Shown here: positions 17,083 through 28,588 of the stretch, in pieces
Layout of the letters: the number at the start of each line of letters is the position of its first letter
How positions within the stretch are numbered: the stretch's first letter is position 1
From: DASSBG01 sp035699085
GTDB lineage: Bacteria > Pseudomonadota > Gammaproteobacteria > Xanthomonadales > Rhodanobacteraceae
Reading direction: 5' to 3'
Assembly (NCBI GenBank): GCA_035699085.1
Contig: DASSBG010000007.1
Span: 18,852-82,851, forward strand
DNA: 64,000 bases
Position numbers and translations under genes: made by a program
The notes under the pieces: model-generated
Told to the model about the DNA's origin: nothing
The model's input: the letters and a program-made list of their open reading frames with translations, nothing else
Databases searched by the model: none

Positions 17083-17180
17083 GGGGACCGGGGACGGGGA
17101 ACGGGGACCGGGGACCGGGGACCCGGGAGACTGCGGGTCCCGGGACCGGACTCGGTCGGGACCCGGGACCCGGGACCCGA
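17083..17180. repeat. GGGGACC heptamer run with G-quadruplex potential, then GGGACCC units
   Basis: Six GGGG runs separated by 2-3 nt occupy 17083-17123 (GGGGACC, GGGGAC, GGGGAAC, then three GGGGACC). Positions 17151-17180 then hold CGGGACC units in near-palindromic form. On the + strand this satisfies a G-quadruplex pattern. It begins 33 nt upstream of the ubiJ start. The period is 7 bp. Confidence 0.75.
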
Positions 17181-17521
17181 AAAGCGCGGGATCGGGCGAC
17201 GCGGCCCCGACAGGCTCCACGCCGCGCATCGCGCGCTGGCATCAGCGCGGGCGACAGCACGTGTCGGTGGCGAGCGAGCCGGCGACTGGCAGTTGCCCAG
17301 GATGAAACGGTCCGCATTCCGCTCGAGCAAAGCGTCGTCTGCTCAGGCTTCCGACTATTTCGCGTTCACCTGATCCGCGCACATCCGCATCGCACCGCAG
17401 CTCCAGACACACCACGTGAACGTCGCGCGGCCGGACCTCATTCGATCACTGCAGCTCCAGCTCCGCGCTTTTCCCGGTCCCCGGTCCCTGGTCCCCGATC
17501 CCCAGTCCCGCCTTCAGAACT
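17181..17521. other. Spacer without supported gene; GTCCCCG heptamers at its end
   Basis: Short open frames here have no family features. The middle (17290-17460) is noticeably less GC-rich than the flanks, which may mean a decayed gene. Four heptamers and a six-base partial unit lie at 17477-17510 (GTCCCCG, GTCCCTG, GTCCCCG, ATCCCCA, GTCCCG), just before the end of the SDR gene. Confidence 0.5.
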
Positions 17522-18223
17522 TCACCACGGAATCGGCGTGCCGTCGCTGGCGTAGAAGCCGCCGCCGTCGTCGACGCCCAGCCGCGCCGTCAGTTCCAGC
17601 AGCAGCCGTGCCGCCGTGCCCGGCTCGACGCTGGCGGTGTCGCCGCCCATCCGGGTGCGCAGCCAGCCGGGGTGCACGGCGATCACGCAGACGCCGCGCG
17701 GGCCGAGCGCCGCCGCCAGCCGCCGCACGGCCATGTTCAGTGCCACCTTGCTCATGGCGTAGCTGACGGTGCGAAAGGACGAGGTTTGCGCGATCGAGGC
17801 GATCTGCGTCGACACGCACAGCACATGCGGCTGGTGCCCTCTTTCGAGCAACGGCGCCAGCGCCTGGGTCAGCAGCAGCGGCGCACTCGCGTTGACCGCG
17901 AAACTCTCCGCAAGCGGCGCCGCGCGCACCTTGCCGAAACGCTCGCCGGAGACCAGCACGCCCGCGTTATTGACCAGCAGATCCAGCGAGCTGCGTTCCG
18001 CCGCCAACCGTGCCGCCAGTGCGTCGATCGCATCCGGCTCCGCGAGATCCAGTGCCTCGATCCGCAGCCGGCCCTGATTGCCGCTGGCCAGCGCCTGCAG
18101 CTCGGCGGCGGCCGAGGGCTGGCGGCAGCAGGCGGTGACCCGCGTGCCGGCGGCGACCAGGTGGCGGGCGAATTCCAGACCGAGCCCACGATTGGCCCCG
18201 GTGACCAGCGCGTTGCGCCACAT
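17522..18223 (-). CDS. Short-chain dehydrogenase/reductase (SDR)
   Basis: 233 residues of a classical SDR. The cofactor motif is TGANRGLGLE (TGxxxGxG, residues ~8-17), NNAG is at ~86, and a Ser in STQIAS and YAMSK (Tyr-x-x-x-Lys) complete the catalytic set. It is an NAD(P)-dependent oxidoreductase; the carbonyl-reductase-like C-terminus (HPGWLRTRMGGDTASVEPG) resembles the CsgA/sniffer subgroup. The substrate is unknown. The start at 18223 is fixed by GGAGG six nt upstream on this strand; an extended frame to 18313 lacks that. It is divergent from the M16 protease. Confidence 0.88.
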   Translation of the reverse strand: MWRNALVTGANRGLGLEFARHLVAAGTRVTACCRQPSAAAELQALASGNQGRLRIEALDLAEPDAIDALAARLAAERSSLDLLVNNAGVLVSGERFGKVRAAPLAESFAVNASAPLLLTQALAPLLERGHQPHVLCVSTQIASIAQTSSFRTVSYAMSKVALNMAVRRLAAALGPRGVCVIAVHPGWLRTRMGGDTASVEPGTAARLLLELTARLGVDDGGGFYASDGTPIPW

Positions 18224-18362
18224 GCACACCTCCGGCGGAAGCAGCGGTGCGGCGCGCCGCACGGCTCGCAAGATGAGCGCAAGTGTAATGCGGCGGTTGC
18301 GCGCGGCGCACACCGCGGCTACCTTCGTTCAGTCCCCTTTCCGTCCACCATTGGAGTTCGTC

Positions 18363-21239
18363 ATGGTTCGTGCCCCGAGTCTCGTCGTCGCCGGCATGCT
18401 GGCGCTGGCGGCCGCCACTGCCCAGGCCGCGGCGCCGGCGCCGATGCCCGCGCCCGCGAGCAGCGCGGCGATTACGCTGCCGAGCATCCCCTTCACCCGC
18501 TTCACCCTGCCCAACGGCCTCACCGTGGTGGTCAGCGAGGACCACAAGGCGCCGATCGTCGCGGTGGCCGTCTGGTATCACGTCGGCTCTGCGCGTGAGC
18601 CCATGGGCAAGAGCGGCTATGCGCACCTGTTCGAGCACCTGATGTTCGAGGCCTCCCAGCACCATCCGGGAAATTACTTCCAGCCGTTCGAGAAGGTTGG
18701 CGCGATCGGCATGAATGGCACCACCGCGCGCGACCGCACCAACTATTTCGAGACGGTGCCGAGCACGGCGGTTGACCTCGCGCTGTGGATGGAGTCCGAC
18801 CGCATGGGCCACCTGCTGGGCGCGCTGACCAAGGACACCGTCGACCAGCAGCGCGGCGTGGTGCAGAACGAGAAGCGCCAGGGCGAGAACCAGCCCTATG
18901 GGCGCGTGCAGGAGATCATCGAGGCCAACGCCTACCCGCTGAACCACCCCTACCACCACGACACCATCGGCTCGATGAAGGACCTCAACGCGGCCTCCAT
19001 CGAAGACTTCAAGCACTGGTTCAACACCTACTACGGCGCCGCCAACGCCACCCTGGTGCTGGTCGGCGACATCACGCCGGACGAGGCGAAGGCCAAGGCG
19101 CTGAAGTACTTCGGCGACATCCCTGCGGGCCCACCGGTGCCGCAGCTGCAGCCGTGGACCTTCCCGCGCACCACCTCCACCCGCGACACCATCCACAGCG
19201 ACGTGCCGCAGGTTCGCATCTACCGCGAATGGAACACCCCGCACAGTGGCACCGAAGCCGACAACCTGTTGAGCCTGGCGGCGACCGTATTGGGCGACGG
19301 CAAGACCTCGCGGCTGTACCAGCGCCTGGTCTACCAGGACAAGCTGGCCGACAACGTCTCGGTCAGCGACTACTCCGGCGAGCTGGGCTCGCAGTTCGAG
19401 CTCCAGGTGCACGTGCGCCAAGGCGTCGACCCGAAAAAGGTCGACGCGGCAATCGCCGACGAATGGGCCAAATTCCTGAAGGAAGGCCCGACCGAGGACG
19501 AGCTGCAGCGGGCAAAGACCGGATTTCGCGCCTACATGGTCCGGCGGATCGAACGGGTTGGTGGCTTCGGTGGCAAGGCCACGTTGCTGGCCGCCGGGCA
19601 GGTTTACCACGGCGACCCCGCGCAGTGGCGCAAGGACCTCGCCGCGATGATGGCGGCGACGCCCAACGAGGTGCGCGACATCGCGCGCAAGTGGCTGTCA
19701 AAAGGCGACTACACGCTGACCGTGCTGCCGCTGGCCGAGGGCGCCAAGGCCACCGACGCCGACGCCGCCGAGACCGCCGGGCTTGGGCCGGTGGACCACG
19801 CGCCGCAGCCGGTAATGCCGCCGAAGCGCGACTGGCATACCGTCAAGTCGGATGTCGACCGCAGCAAGGGCGTGCCGGAAGTTGCAAGCTATCCCGAGCT
19901 GACTTTTCCCGAGGTTCAGCACGCGACACTGGACAACGGCATCAAGGTGACACTGGCCGCGCGCCACAACGTGCCGCTGGTCGAGATGCGCCTGCAGTTC
20001 GACGCCGGCTACGCCGCCGACCAGGGCCGCAAGCTGGGCACCGCCGGCTTCACCATGGCGATGCTGGACGAAGGCACCAAGGAGATGGACTCGGTCGAGA
20101 TCGCCAAGCGCAAGCAGCGCCTGGGCGCGATCATCAACAGCGGCTGCGGCCTGGACACCTGCACGGCCAGCCTCAATGCGCTGGCCGACAAGGTGGAGCC
20201 ATCGTTGGCGCTGCTGGCCGACATCGTCCAGCACCCGGCGTTCCGCGACGCCGATGTGGCACGCCTGCGCCAGCAGTGGCTGGCGCGCATCAAGCAGGAG
20301 GAGGCGCGGCCGATCACGCTGGCGCTGCGCGTCGGCCCGCCGCTGATCTACGGCAAGGGCCACGCCTACGCCATCCCGTTCACCGGCTCGGGCACCACCG
20401 CCTCGATCAAGTCGCTGACCACGGCGGACATGCGCCAGTTCATGCATGACTACATCCGCCCTGACAACGTCACCATCCTGGTGGCCGGCGACACGACGCT
20501 CGACAAGCTGGTGCCACGCCTCAACGCGGCCTTCGGCCACTGGCAGGCGCCGGACTCGGCGGTGCCGGAGAAGAACATCGCCAAGGTGGACTACCCGGGC
20601 AAGGTGCGGGTCTACCTGATGGACCGGCCAGGCTCGGAGCAGTCGGTGATCCTGGCGGCGCTGGTGTCGCCGTCCACCGAGGCGCCCAACCACCTCGACA
20701 TCGAGACGATGAACGGCGTATTTGGCGGCACCTTCACCTCGCGGCTCAACATGAACCTGCGCGAAGGCAAGCACTGGGCCTACGGCGCGCACAGCTTCAT
20801 GCCCGACAGCGTCGGCCAGAGTCCCTTCCTGATGTACGCGCCGGTGCAGACGGACAAGACGGCGCCGTCCGTCCGCGAGATGCTGAAGGAAGCCAAGGCC
20901 ATCGTCGGACCGAAGCCGCCTACCGACGCCGAGATCGAGAAGATCAAGCAGAACGACGTGCGCTCGCTGCCCGGCCAGTACCAGACCGATTCCGCGGTGC
21001 TCTCGGCGCTGGCCAACAACGCCTTGTACGACCGGCCCGACAACTACGTCGAAACGCTGAAGTCGCGCATCAACGGGCTCGACGACGAGGACATCGTTGC
21101 CGCTGCCAGGGAGGTGATCCATCCTGACCAGCTCACCTGGATCATCGTCGGTGACTTGAAGAAGATCGAGAAGCCGGTGCGGGCATTGAAGCTCGGCGAG
21201 GTCAAGGTGATCGACGCCAGCGGCAAGGTCGTGCGGTAG
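18363..21239 (+). CDS. Periplasmic M16-family zinc metallopeptidase (pitrilysin type, duplicated domains)
   Basis: 958 residues. A signal peptide (LVVAGMLALAAATAQAAA) precedes an M16 catalytic half with the inverted zinc motif HLFEH (about residues 96-100) and the third ligand in VVQNEKRQ. The second half, from about residue 515 (TLDNGIKVTLAARHNVPLVEMRLQF), has the same fold but no HxxEH, as expected of the inactive partner that closes the cage. It degrades oligopeptides in the periplasm. The ATG at 18363 has GGAG 8 nt upstream; a far upstream TTG in the same frame would remove the signal peptide and is rejected. A strong intrinsic terminator follows. Confidence 0.92.
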   Translation: MVRAPSLVVAGMLALAAATAQAAAPAPMPAPASSAAITLPSIPFTRFTLPNGLTVVVSEDHKAPIVAVAVWYHVGSAREPMGKSGYAHLFEHLMFEASQHHPGNYFQPFEKVGAIGMNGTTARDRTNYFETVPSTAVDLALWMESDRMGHLLGALTKDTVDQQRGVVQNEKRQGENQPYGRVQEIIEANAYPLNHPYHHDTIGSMKDLNAASIEDFKHWFNTYYGAANATLVLVGDITPDEAKAKALKYFGDIPAGPPVPQLQPWTFPRTTSTRDTIHSDVPQVRIYREWNTPHSGTEADNLLSLAATVLGDGKTSRLYQRLVYQDKLADNVSVSDYSGELGSQFELQVHVRQGVDPKKVDAAIADEWAKFLKEGPTEDELQRAKTGFRAYMVRRIERVGGFGGKATLLAAGQVYHGDPAQWRKDLAAMMAATPNEVRDIARKWLSKGDYTLTVLPLAEGAKATDADAAETAGLGPVDHAPQPVMPPKRDWHTVKSDVDRSKGVPEVASYPELTFPEVQHATLDNGIKVTLAARHNVPLVEMRLQFDAGYAADQGRKLGTAGFTMAMLDEGTKEMDSVEIAKRKQRLGAIINSGCGLDTCTASLNALADKVEPSLALLADIVQHPAFRDADVARLRQQWLARIKQEEARPITLALRVGPPLIYGKGHAYAIPFTGSGTTASIKSLTTADMRQFMHDYIRPDNVTILVAGDTTLDKLVPRLNAAFGHWQAPDSAVPEKNIAKVDYPGKVRVYLMDRPGSEQSVILAALVSPSTEAPNHLDIETMNGVFGGTFTSRLNMNLREGKHWAYGAHSFMPDSVGQSPFLMYAPVQTDKTAPSVREMLKEAKAIVGPKPPTDAEIEKIKQNDVRSLPGQYQTDSAVLSALANNALYDRPDNYVETLKSRINGLDDEDIVAAAREVIHPDQLTWIIVGDLKKIEKPVRALKLGEVKVIDASGKVVR

Positions 21240-21291
21240 CGCGTCCCCGGTTGCGCCGGTTCGCCGGCGCCGCACGGTCGCACCATCCTGA

Positions 21292-21324
21292 GCGCGTCCC
21301 GGAGCAGTCCGGGGCGCGCTTTTT
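21292..21324 (+). terminator. Rho-independent terminator after the M16 protease
   Basis: A 12-bp stem (21292-21303 GCGCGTCCCGGA with 21308-21319 TCCGGGGCGCGC, one G-T wobble) closes a GCAG loop and is followed by five T (21320-21324). It lies 52 nt after the stop codon. Confidence 0.9.
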
Positions 21325-21423
21325 CATCGACGCCGGATCGAAAACCCGACTGCGCCGCTGCGACAAGGGGCCGATGCCTCGCCGCGCAGCCAGCCGGCGC
21401 CCGATCCCGGACCCGATCCCGGC

Positions 21424-22206
21424 TCAATCCTCATCCCACCAGTCCGGTGGCTCGCTGTCGTCCTCGTCCGCCGGCACCGGCCGCAGCCGCGCCGCTTCCG
21501 CCAGTTCGGCCTGACGCGCCAGGGTGGCGTAGGAAAGATCCTCGGCGGGCTCGTCGCCGGCACCCTCCTCGTCCCAGCTGTAACGCTTGCGCGGCGGCAG
21601 CGGGTCGAGCCGGCGGGTCAGCAGCGCGGCGACGGTGCCGCAGACCGCGCCGGCCAGGTGGTACTCCCAGCTCACGTGCGGGTCGTGGGGCAGAATCGAG
21701 TGCACCATCCCGCCATAGAGGAAGAACACCACCATGGAGGTGACGATGGCCAACCGCTCGCGCCGGAACAGGCCGAGCACGAAGAGGAAGAACATCAGCC
21801 CGTGGGCGATGCCGCTGGCGCCGATGTGGGTGTCGGGCCGCGCGAACAGCCACACCAGCAGGCCGGAGCCCAGCCAGATCCAGGGCAGCGCGCGCGCCGT
21901 GGCCCGCGGATAGACCCGCAGCGCCAGCACGCCCAGCACCAGCAGCGCCGGCGTGTTCGCCATCAGGTGCGGCACCCCCGCGTGCACCAGCGGCGCCGTC
22001 AGCACTCCGAGCAGGCCTGCCCACTCGCGCGGTCGCACGCCGAACATGCCGAGGTCGAAGCGGCCGGCAAGCTGCACGCCGAGGATGAACCACAGCAGCG
22101 CAATGAAGCCCAGGGTCAAGCCCACCGCGCGCGCCAGCAGCCGCCGATCGCGCGCCACGCTGGCGGCGCCGGTCGGCGTCGGGTCCAGATTGAACAGTTG
22201 CCGCAT
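21424..22206 (-). CDS. Rhomboid-family intramembrane serine protease
   Basis: 260 residues with about six membrane helices. The catalytic Ser is in IGASGIAHGLMFF (GxSG) and the catalytic His is in SWEYHLAGAVCG; HAGVPHLMANTPAL matches the conserved His/Asn region of TM2. It cleaves substrates within the inner membrane. The C-terminal ~55 residues form an acidic cytoplasmic tail (YSWDEEGAGDEPAEDL...EPPDWWDED), not part of the rhomboid core. I choose the ATG at 22206; the open frame continues upstream to 22350 only through the repeat region and is rejected. Confidence 0.88.
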   Translation of the reverse strand: MRQLFNLDPTPTGAASVARDRRLLARAVGLTLGFIALLWFILGVQLAGRFDLGMFGVRPREWAGLLGVLTAPLVHAGVPHLMANTPALLVLGVLALRVYPRATARALPWIWLGSGLLVWLFARPDTHIGASGIAHGLMFFLFVLGLFRRERLAIVTSMVVFFLYGGMVHSILPHDPHVSWEYHLAGAVCGTVAALLTRRLDPLPPRKRYSWDEEGAGDEPAEDLSYATLARQAELAEAARLRPVPADEDDSEPPDWWDED

Positions 22207-22397
22207 GGGGCAAAGGTGATGGCTGGCGTGGCGTTTGCAAGTTCGGGCGGGCACCAGGTACCGCAGCTTCGTTGTTCGCGGGACCCGGGACCCGGGACCC
22301 GGGACCGGGGACCCGGGACCCGCAAGGCGCGGGTTCGGCTGGCGCGGCAAGCGTCACGAGCGGCCGCGTGAGCGCTCGCATCGCGACACGGGGCTTT

Positions 22398-22419
22398 GCA
22401 GGGCGGGTTTCAACCCGCC
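22398..22419 (+). repeat. REP-like palindrome, array copy 1
   Basis: A GCAG head is followed by GGCGGGTTTCAACCCGCC (22402-22419), an 8-bp stem with a TC loop. Related copies lie at 22617-22634 (one mismatch in the left arm), 22657-22673 (loop G), 22823-22840 (with GTAG head) and 45031-45048. Confidence 0.75.
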
Positions 22420-22818
22420 ATTCGAATGTGTCGCGGCACGGCGGATCGAAACCCGACCTGCGTCGCTACGCCGGCGGCGGGGCTGGGCTCCGAAGCTTCG
22501 CTGTGCACGGGACCCGGGACCGGGAACCCGGGACCCGTATGGCGCGGGTTCGGCTGGCGCGGCAGTCGTCACGAGCGGCCGCGTGAGCGCTCGCATCGCG
22601 ACGCGGGGCTTTGCAGGGTGGGTTTCAACCCGCCATTCGAATGTGTCGGCGGCACGGCGGGTTGAACCCGCCCTGCGTCGCTACGCCGGCGGCGGGGCTG
22701 GGCTCCGAAGCTTCGTTGTGCACGGGACCGGGGACCCGGGACCCGCAAAGCGCGGATTCAGCTGACGCGGCAGTCGTCACGACGCGGCCGCGCGAACGCT
22801 CGCGCGACGCGGGGCATT

Positions 22819-22840
22819 GTAGGGCGGGTTTCAACCCGCC
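22819..22840 (+). repeat. REP-like palindrome with GTAG head, array copy 3
   Basis: GTAG (22819-22822) precedes GGCGGGTTTCAACCCGCC (22823-22840). A GTAG tetranucleotide at the base of a short imperfect palindrome is the hallmark of bacterial REP sequences mobilised by RAYT-type transposases; no such transposase is in this window. Confidence 0.75.
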
Positions 22841-23099
22841 ATTCGAATGTGTCGGCGGCATGACGGCTCGAAACCCGCCCCCGACGCTACGCCGGCGGCG
22901 GGGCTGGGCTCCGAAGCTTCGTTGTGCACGGGACCCGGGACCGGGGACCCGGGACCCGTATGGCGCGGGTTCGGCTGGCGCGGCAGTCGTCACGAGCGGC
23001 CGCGTGAGCGCTCGCATCGCGACGCCGGGGCTTTGTAGGGCGGTGCTCCGCCTGCGCGTCGCGCGGCCACGCGGCATCACCGACCCCGAATGCTCGACC

Positions 23100-23176
23100 C
23101 CGCGCTTTCGGGTCCCGGGTCCCGATCAATCACGTCCCGGGTCCCGATCAATCGAGTCCCGAGTCCCGAGCCCCGC
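23100..23176. repeat. GGGTCCC heptamer and 21-bp repeat behind the SNF2 gene
   Basis: Runs of GGGTCCC and GAGTCCC heptamers surround a 21-bp unit (CGGGTCCCGATCAATCACGTC and a variant) that is present twice; 21 is three heptamers. The block ends a few bases before the SNF2 stop codon. Confidence 0.65.
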
Positions 23177-23178
23177 CA

Positions 23179-26244
<3,066 letters not shown>

Positions 26245-26316
26245 GGCGCGCCGCGTCGCTGCCAAAAAGGCCAGCTTAGCAGGGCGCGCGAGGCGCGCGC
26301 GCCACCGCCGTAAACT

Positions 26317-27327
26317 TCAGGTTGAAGGAAACTCCGGCTTGCGCTCCCGGGCCATCAACGCGTGCAGCGCCTGCTCGGGCGTAAGGTCGCCATGCAGCAC
26401 GGCCTGCACATGCGCGGAGATCGGGAGGTCCAGCGCATGGCGCGCGGCCAGCCGCATCACCTCGTCGGCGGTCACCACGCTTTCGACCACCTGGCCGATG
26501 TCGGCCAGCGCCTGCCTGATCGGCACGCCGCGGCCCAGTGCCATGCCGAGCCGGCGGTTGCGCGACAGGTCGCCGGTGCACGTCAGCACCAGGTCGCCGA
26601 GCCCGGACAGGCCCATCAAGGTCTCGGCGCGCGCGCCGATGGCCTCGCCGACACGCAGCATCTCGCTCATGCCGCGCGTGATCAGGCCGGCACGGGAGTT
26701 GGCGCCCAGCTCCATGCCGTCGGCCACGCCGGTGGCCACGGCCAGCACGTTCTTCATCGCGCCGCCCAGCTCGGCGCCGAGCACATCGCTGCCGGTGTAG
26801 GCCCGGAACGTCGCCGAATGCAGCGCCCCCGCCACCTGCTGGGCAAACCCGGGCTGGGTCGAATGCACCGTGATGGCGGTCGGCTGGCCGCGGGCGACTT
26901 CGCGGGCGAACGACGGCCCGGTGACCACCGCGGCCGGGGCGCCCGGCCGCATTTCGGCCACCCGCTCGTGCAGGAAACGGCCGGTGCCGGGCTCAAAACC
27001 CTTGGTCGCCCACGCCAGACCGGCGACCGCCGGCAAGACGGCGGCGACGGCCTCGAGCTGGCTGGTGAAGGCTTCACTCGGCACCGCCAGCAGCACCCAG
27101 CCGACGCCCTCGAGTGCGGCCGCGAGATCGGGCTCGAAGCACAACGCCGGGGGCAGCGGGCAGTCCGGCAGGTAGCGCCGGTTGCGGCCGCTGGCGGCCA
27201 TTTCCGCCAGCATGCGGGCATTGCGCGCCCACAAGCGCGTGGGCACGCCATTGCGTGCCAGCAGGCTTGCCAGCGCGGTGCCCCAGGAGCCGGCACCGAC
27301 GACCGCGACCGCGGCAGGCGCCGTCAT
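26317..27327 (-). CDS. gpsA: Glycerol-3-phosphate dehydrogenase [NAD(P)+]
   Basis: 336 residues. The Rossmann motif VVGAGSWGTALA is at the N-terminus, the substrate-binding region is VVTGPSFAREVA, the catalytic Lys is in GGAMKNVLAVATG, and the C-terminal motifs are SGLGDLVLTCTGDLSRNR and GQVVESVVTADEV. It reduces dihydroxyacetone phosphate to sn-glycerol-3-phosphate, the backbone used by PlsB (also encoded here at 42.4 kb). It starts 8 nt after the secB stop, and secB-gpsA is a conserved gene pair in gammaproteobacteria. Confidence 0.97.
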   Translation of the reverse strand: MTAPAAVAVVGAGSWGTALASLLARNGVPTRLWARNARMLAEMAASGRNRRYLPDCPLPPALCFEPDLAAALEGVGWVLLAVPSEAFTSQLEAVAAVLPAVAGLAWATKGFEPGTGRFLHERVAEMRPGAPAAVVTGPSFAREVARGQPTAITVHSTQPGFAQQVAGALHSATFRAYTGSDVLGAELGGAMKNVLAVATGVADGMELGANSRAGLITRGMSEMLRVGEAIGARAETLMGLSGLGDLVLTCTGDLSRNRRLGMALGRGVPIRQALADIGQVVESVVTADEVMRLAARHALDLPISAHVQAVLHGDLTPEQALHALMARERKPEFPST

Positions 27328-27335
27328 GCGGTGGA

Positions 27336-27845
27336 TCAGGCGTTGGCAGCCGGCTCGCTGCCGGCCTGGGCCTGCTGCTTCTGCTGCTCGGCGTACAGCG
27401 CGTCGAAGTTGATCGGCTGCAGCAGGAACGGCGGGAAGCCGCCGTTGAGCACCATGTCCGACAGCACCTGACGGGCGTAGGGGAACAGCACGTTCGGGCA
27501 GTAGGTGCCGAGCACCGCGGCCAGGTTCTGCGCGTCGAAGCCGGTGGCGCCGAAGATGCCGGCCTGATGCACTTCGGCCAGATAGGCGGTGCGGTCGTTC
27601 AGGGTGCAGGTAACGGTGAGCGTCAGCACGACCTCGTGCACGCCTTCGGCCACGTTCGCGGCCTTCTGCGCAAGATTGAGCTGGATCTGCGGCTGGCCCT
27701 GCTCCTGGAACACCTGCGGCGCATTGGGCACCTCGAACGACGCATCGCGCACATAAACCTTCTGCAGGTTGAGTTGCGGCTGCTGCGCCTGCTCGCCAGC
27801 GCTGATCGGGGCCTGGCCGTTGCCGGCCGACGTGTTCTCTGCCAT
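27336..27845 (-). CDS. secB: Protein-export chaperone SecB
   Basis: 169 residues. The conserved core (LNLQKVYVRDASFEVPNAPQ, then FGATGFDAQNLAAVLGTYCPN, then FPYARQVLSDMVLNGGFPPFLLQPINFDALY) is unmistakable SecB. This tetrameric chaperone holds preproteins unfolded for SecA. The N-terminal ~25 residues and the Gln/Ala-rich tail are unconserved linkers. It is the first gene of the minus-strand secB-gpsA unit and is divergent from rpmB-rpmG, with a 308-nt shared spacer. Confidence 0.97.
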   Translation of the reverse strand: MAENTSAGNGQAPISAGEQAQQPQLNLQKVYVRDASFEVPNAPQVFQEQGQPQIQLNLAQKAANVAEGVHEVVLTLTVTCTLNDRTAYLAEVHQAGIFGATGFDAQNLAAVLGTYCPNVLFPYARQVLSDMVLNGGFPPFLLQPINFDALYAEQQKQQAQAGSEPAANA

Positions 27846-27969
27846 GGGTGTTCTCTCTGGGGTGGATTGCGGGAGGAAAAGACGGTGATTCTCCCATACA
27901 TCCGGCGATCGTGCATCCCGCAGGGGTCACCGGCAAGGCACCCGGATGGCGCCGGGGCAGCGAAATGGT

Positions 27970-27998
27970 TTGTCGCCGAACGCGAAACCTGCTATAAA
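27970..27998 (+). promoter_or_regulatory. Sigma70-type promoter of rpmB-rpmG
   Basis: A -35 box TTGTCG (27970-27975) and a -10 box TATAAA (27993-27998) are separated by exactly 17 bp. The predicted start near 28005 leaves a ~150-nt leader before rpmB. This is the best promoter I can see in the window. Confidence 0.8.
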
Positions 27999-28007
27999 GT
28001 GCGGCTA

Positions 28008-28061
28008 CCTTGCCGGCCGAGACCGGTCCACCCGCCGCGCGGCGCGGGTGTCGCGGCAAGG
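28008..28061 (+). promoter_or_regulatory. Structured 5' leader of rpmB-rpmG mRNA
   Basis: Two nested stems form at the very 5' end of the predicted transcript. The outer pairs CCTTGCCG (28008-28015) with CGGCAAGG (28054-28061); the inner pairs CACCCGC (28029-28035) with GCGGGTG (28044-28050). Position and structure would suit autogenous control by L28 or L33, or simple RNA stabilisation; this is inferred. Confidence 0.5.
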
Positions 28062-28153
28062 CGCGACCACCAGTCGCCGCGTGGCGGGCTTCCCGCCGCT
28101 GGGCCGAAACTGCCCTGGCCAAGGGCGGTGTCCATCACGATATCGAGGTCATC

Positions 28154-28390
28154 ATGGCACGTGTATGCCAAGTCACCGGAAAGGGTGTGCAGACCGGCAA
28201 CAACGTCTCGCACGCCAACAACAAGACCCGCCGCCGCTGGTTGCCCAACCTGCACGAGCGCCGTTTCTGGGTCGCCAGCGAGAACCGCTGGATCAAGCTG
28301 CGCGTCTCCAACCATGCCCTGCGCACCATCGACAAGAGGGGCATCGACGCCGTGATCACCGAGCTGCGCGCGCGCGGCGAGAAAATCTGA
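28154..28390 (+). CDS. rpmB: 50S ribosomal protein L28
   Basis: 78 residues, the exact usual size. MARVCQVTGKGVQTGNNVSHANNKTRRRW is the classical L28 N-terminus and WIKLRVSNHALRTIDKRGID is its C-terminal signature. It is a component of the large subunit near the E site. It forms an operon with rpmG (10-nt gap), as in most bacteria. It is transcribed from a clear promoter at 27970-27998 through a hairpin-containing leader. Confidence 0.98.
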   Translation: MARVCQVTGKGVQTGNNVSHANNKTRRRWLPNLHERRFWVASENRWIKLRVSNHALRTIDKRGIDAVITELRARGEKI

Positions 28391-28400
28391 GGACACCGCA

Positions 28401-28565
28401 ATGGCAGGCAAACGCGACAAGATCCGCTTGATCTCTTCGGCCGGCACCGGCCACTTCTACACCACCGACAAGAACAAGAAGAACACACCGGACAAGATGG
28501 AGGTGAAGAAGTACGACCCGGTCGTGCGCAAGCACGTCATCTACAAGGAAGGCAAGATCAAGTAG
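28401..28565 (+). CDS. rpmG: 50S ribosomal protein L33
   Basis: A 54-residue open frame, MAGKRDKIRLISSAGTGHFY continuing through TTDKNKKNTPDKMEVKKYDP to KEGKIK. This is the gammaproteobacterial L33 without zinc-binding Cys (the C-minus type). It lies 10 nt after rpmB with GAGGAC upstream of the ATG. A strong bidirectional-looking terminator follows within 25 nt. It is easily missed because of its size. Confidence 0.97.
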   Translation: MAGKRDKIRLISSAGTGHFYTTDKNKKNTPDKMEVKKYDPVVRKHVIYKEGKIK

Positions 28566-28588
28566 GCTCGGCGGCACCGCCGCCCACG

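Larger units (their letters stand above)
22262..23060. repeat. Tandem array, about four ~0.2-kb units
   Basis: The anchor string CG(A/C)AGCTTCG recurs at 22262, 22491, 22706 and 22912, giving unit lengths of 229, 215 and 206 bp. Each unit contains, in order: GGGACCC-type heptamers; GCGCGGGTTCGGCTGGCGCGG (or a variant of it); CGTCACGAGCGGCCGCGTGAGCGCTCGC; a REP-like palindrome (GGCGGGTTTCAACCCGCC or variant); and CTACGCCGGCGGCGGGGCTGGGCTC. Units differ by point changes and small indels, so the array is not recent. The last unit carries a different hairpin (GGCGG-TGCT-CCGCC). No gene is supported inside. Confidence 0.85.

Noticed and set aside
17181..17460. Possible short protein genes in the ubiJ-SDR spacer
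   Set aside because: Frames are short, overlapping and without recognisable features. No ribosome site stands out.
18078..18362. Extended start for the M16 protease
   Set aside because: The upstream part overlaps the divergent SDR gene and lacks signal-peptide character. The ATG at 18363 starts a clean signal peptide.
22206..22350. Longer rhomboid protein starting at 22350
   Set aside because: The extension is read through GGGACCC repeats and has no membrane or family features.
22262..23060. CRISPR array
   Set aside because: Units are ~200 bp and carry no 25-40-bp repeats with unique spacers. No cas gene is present.
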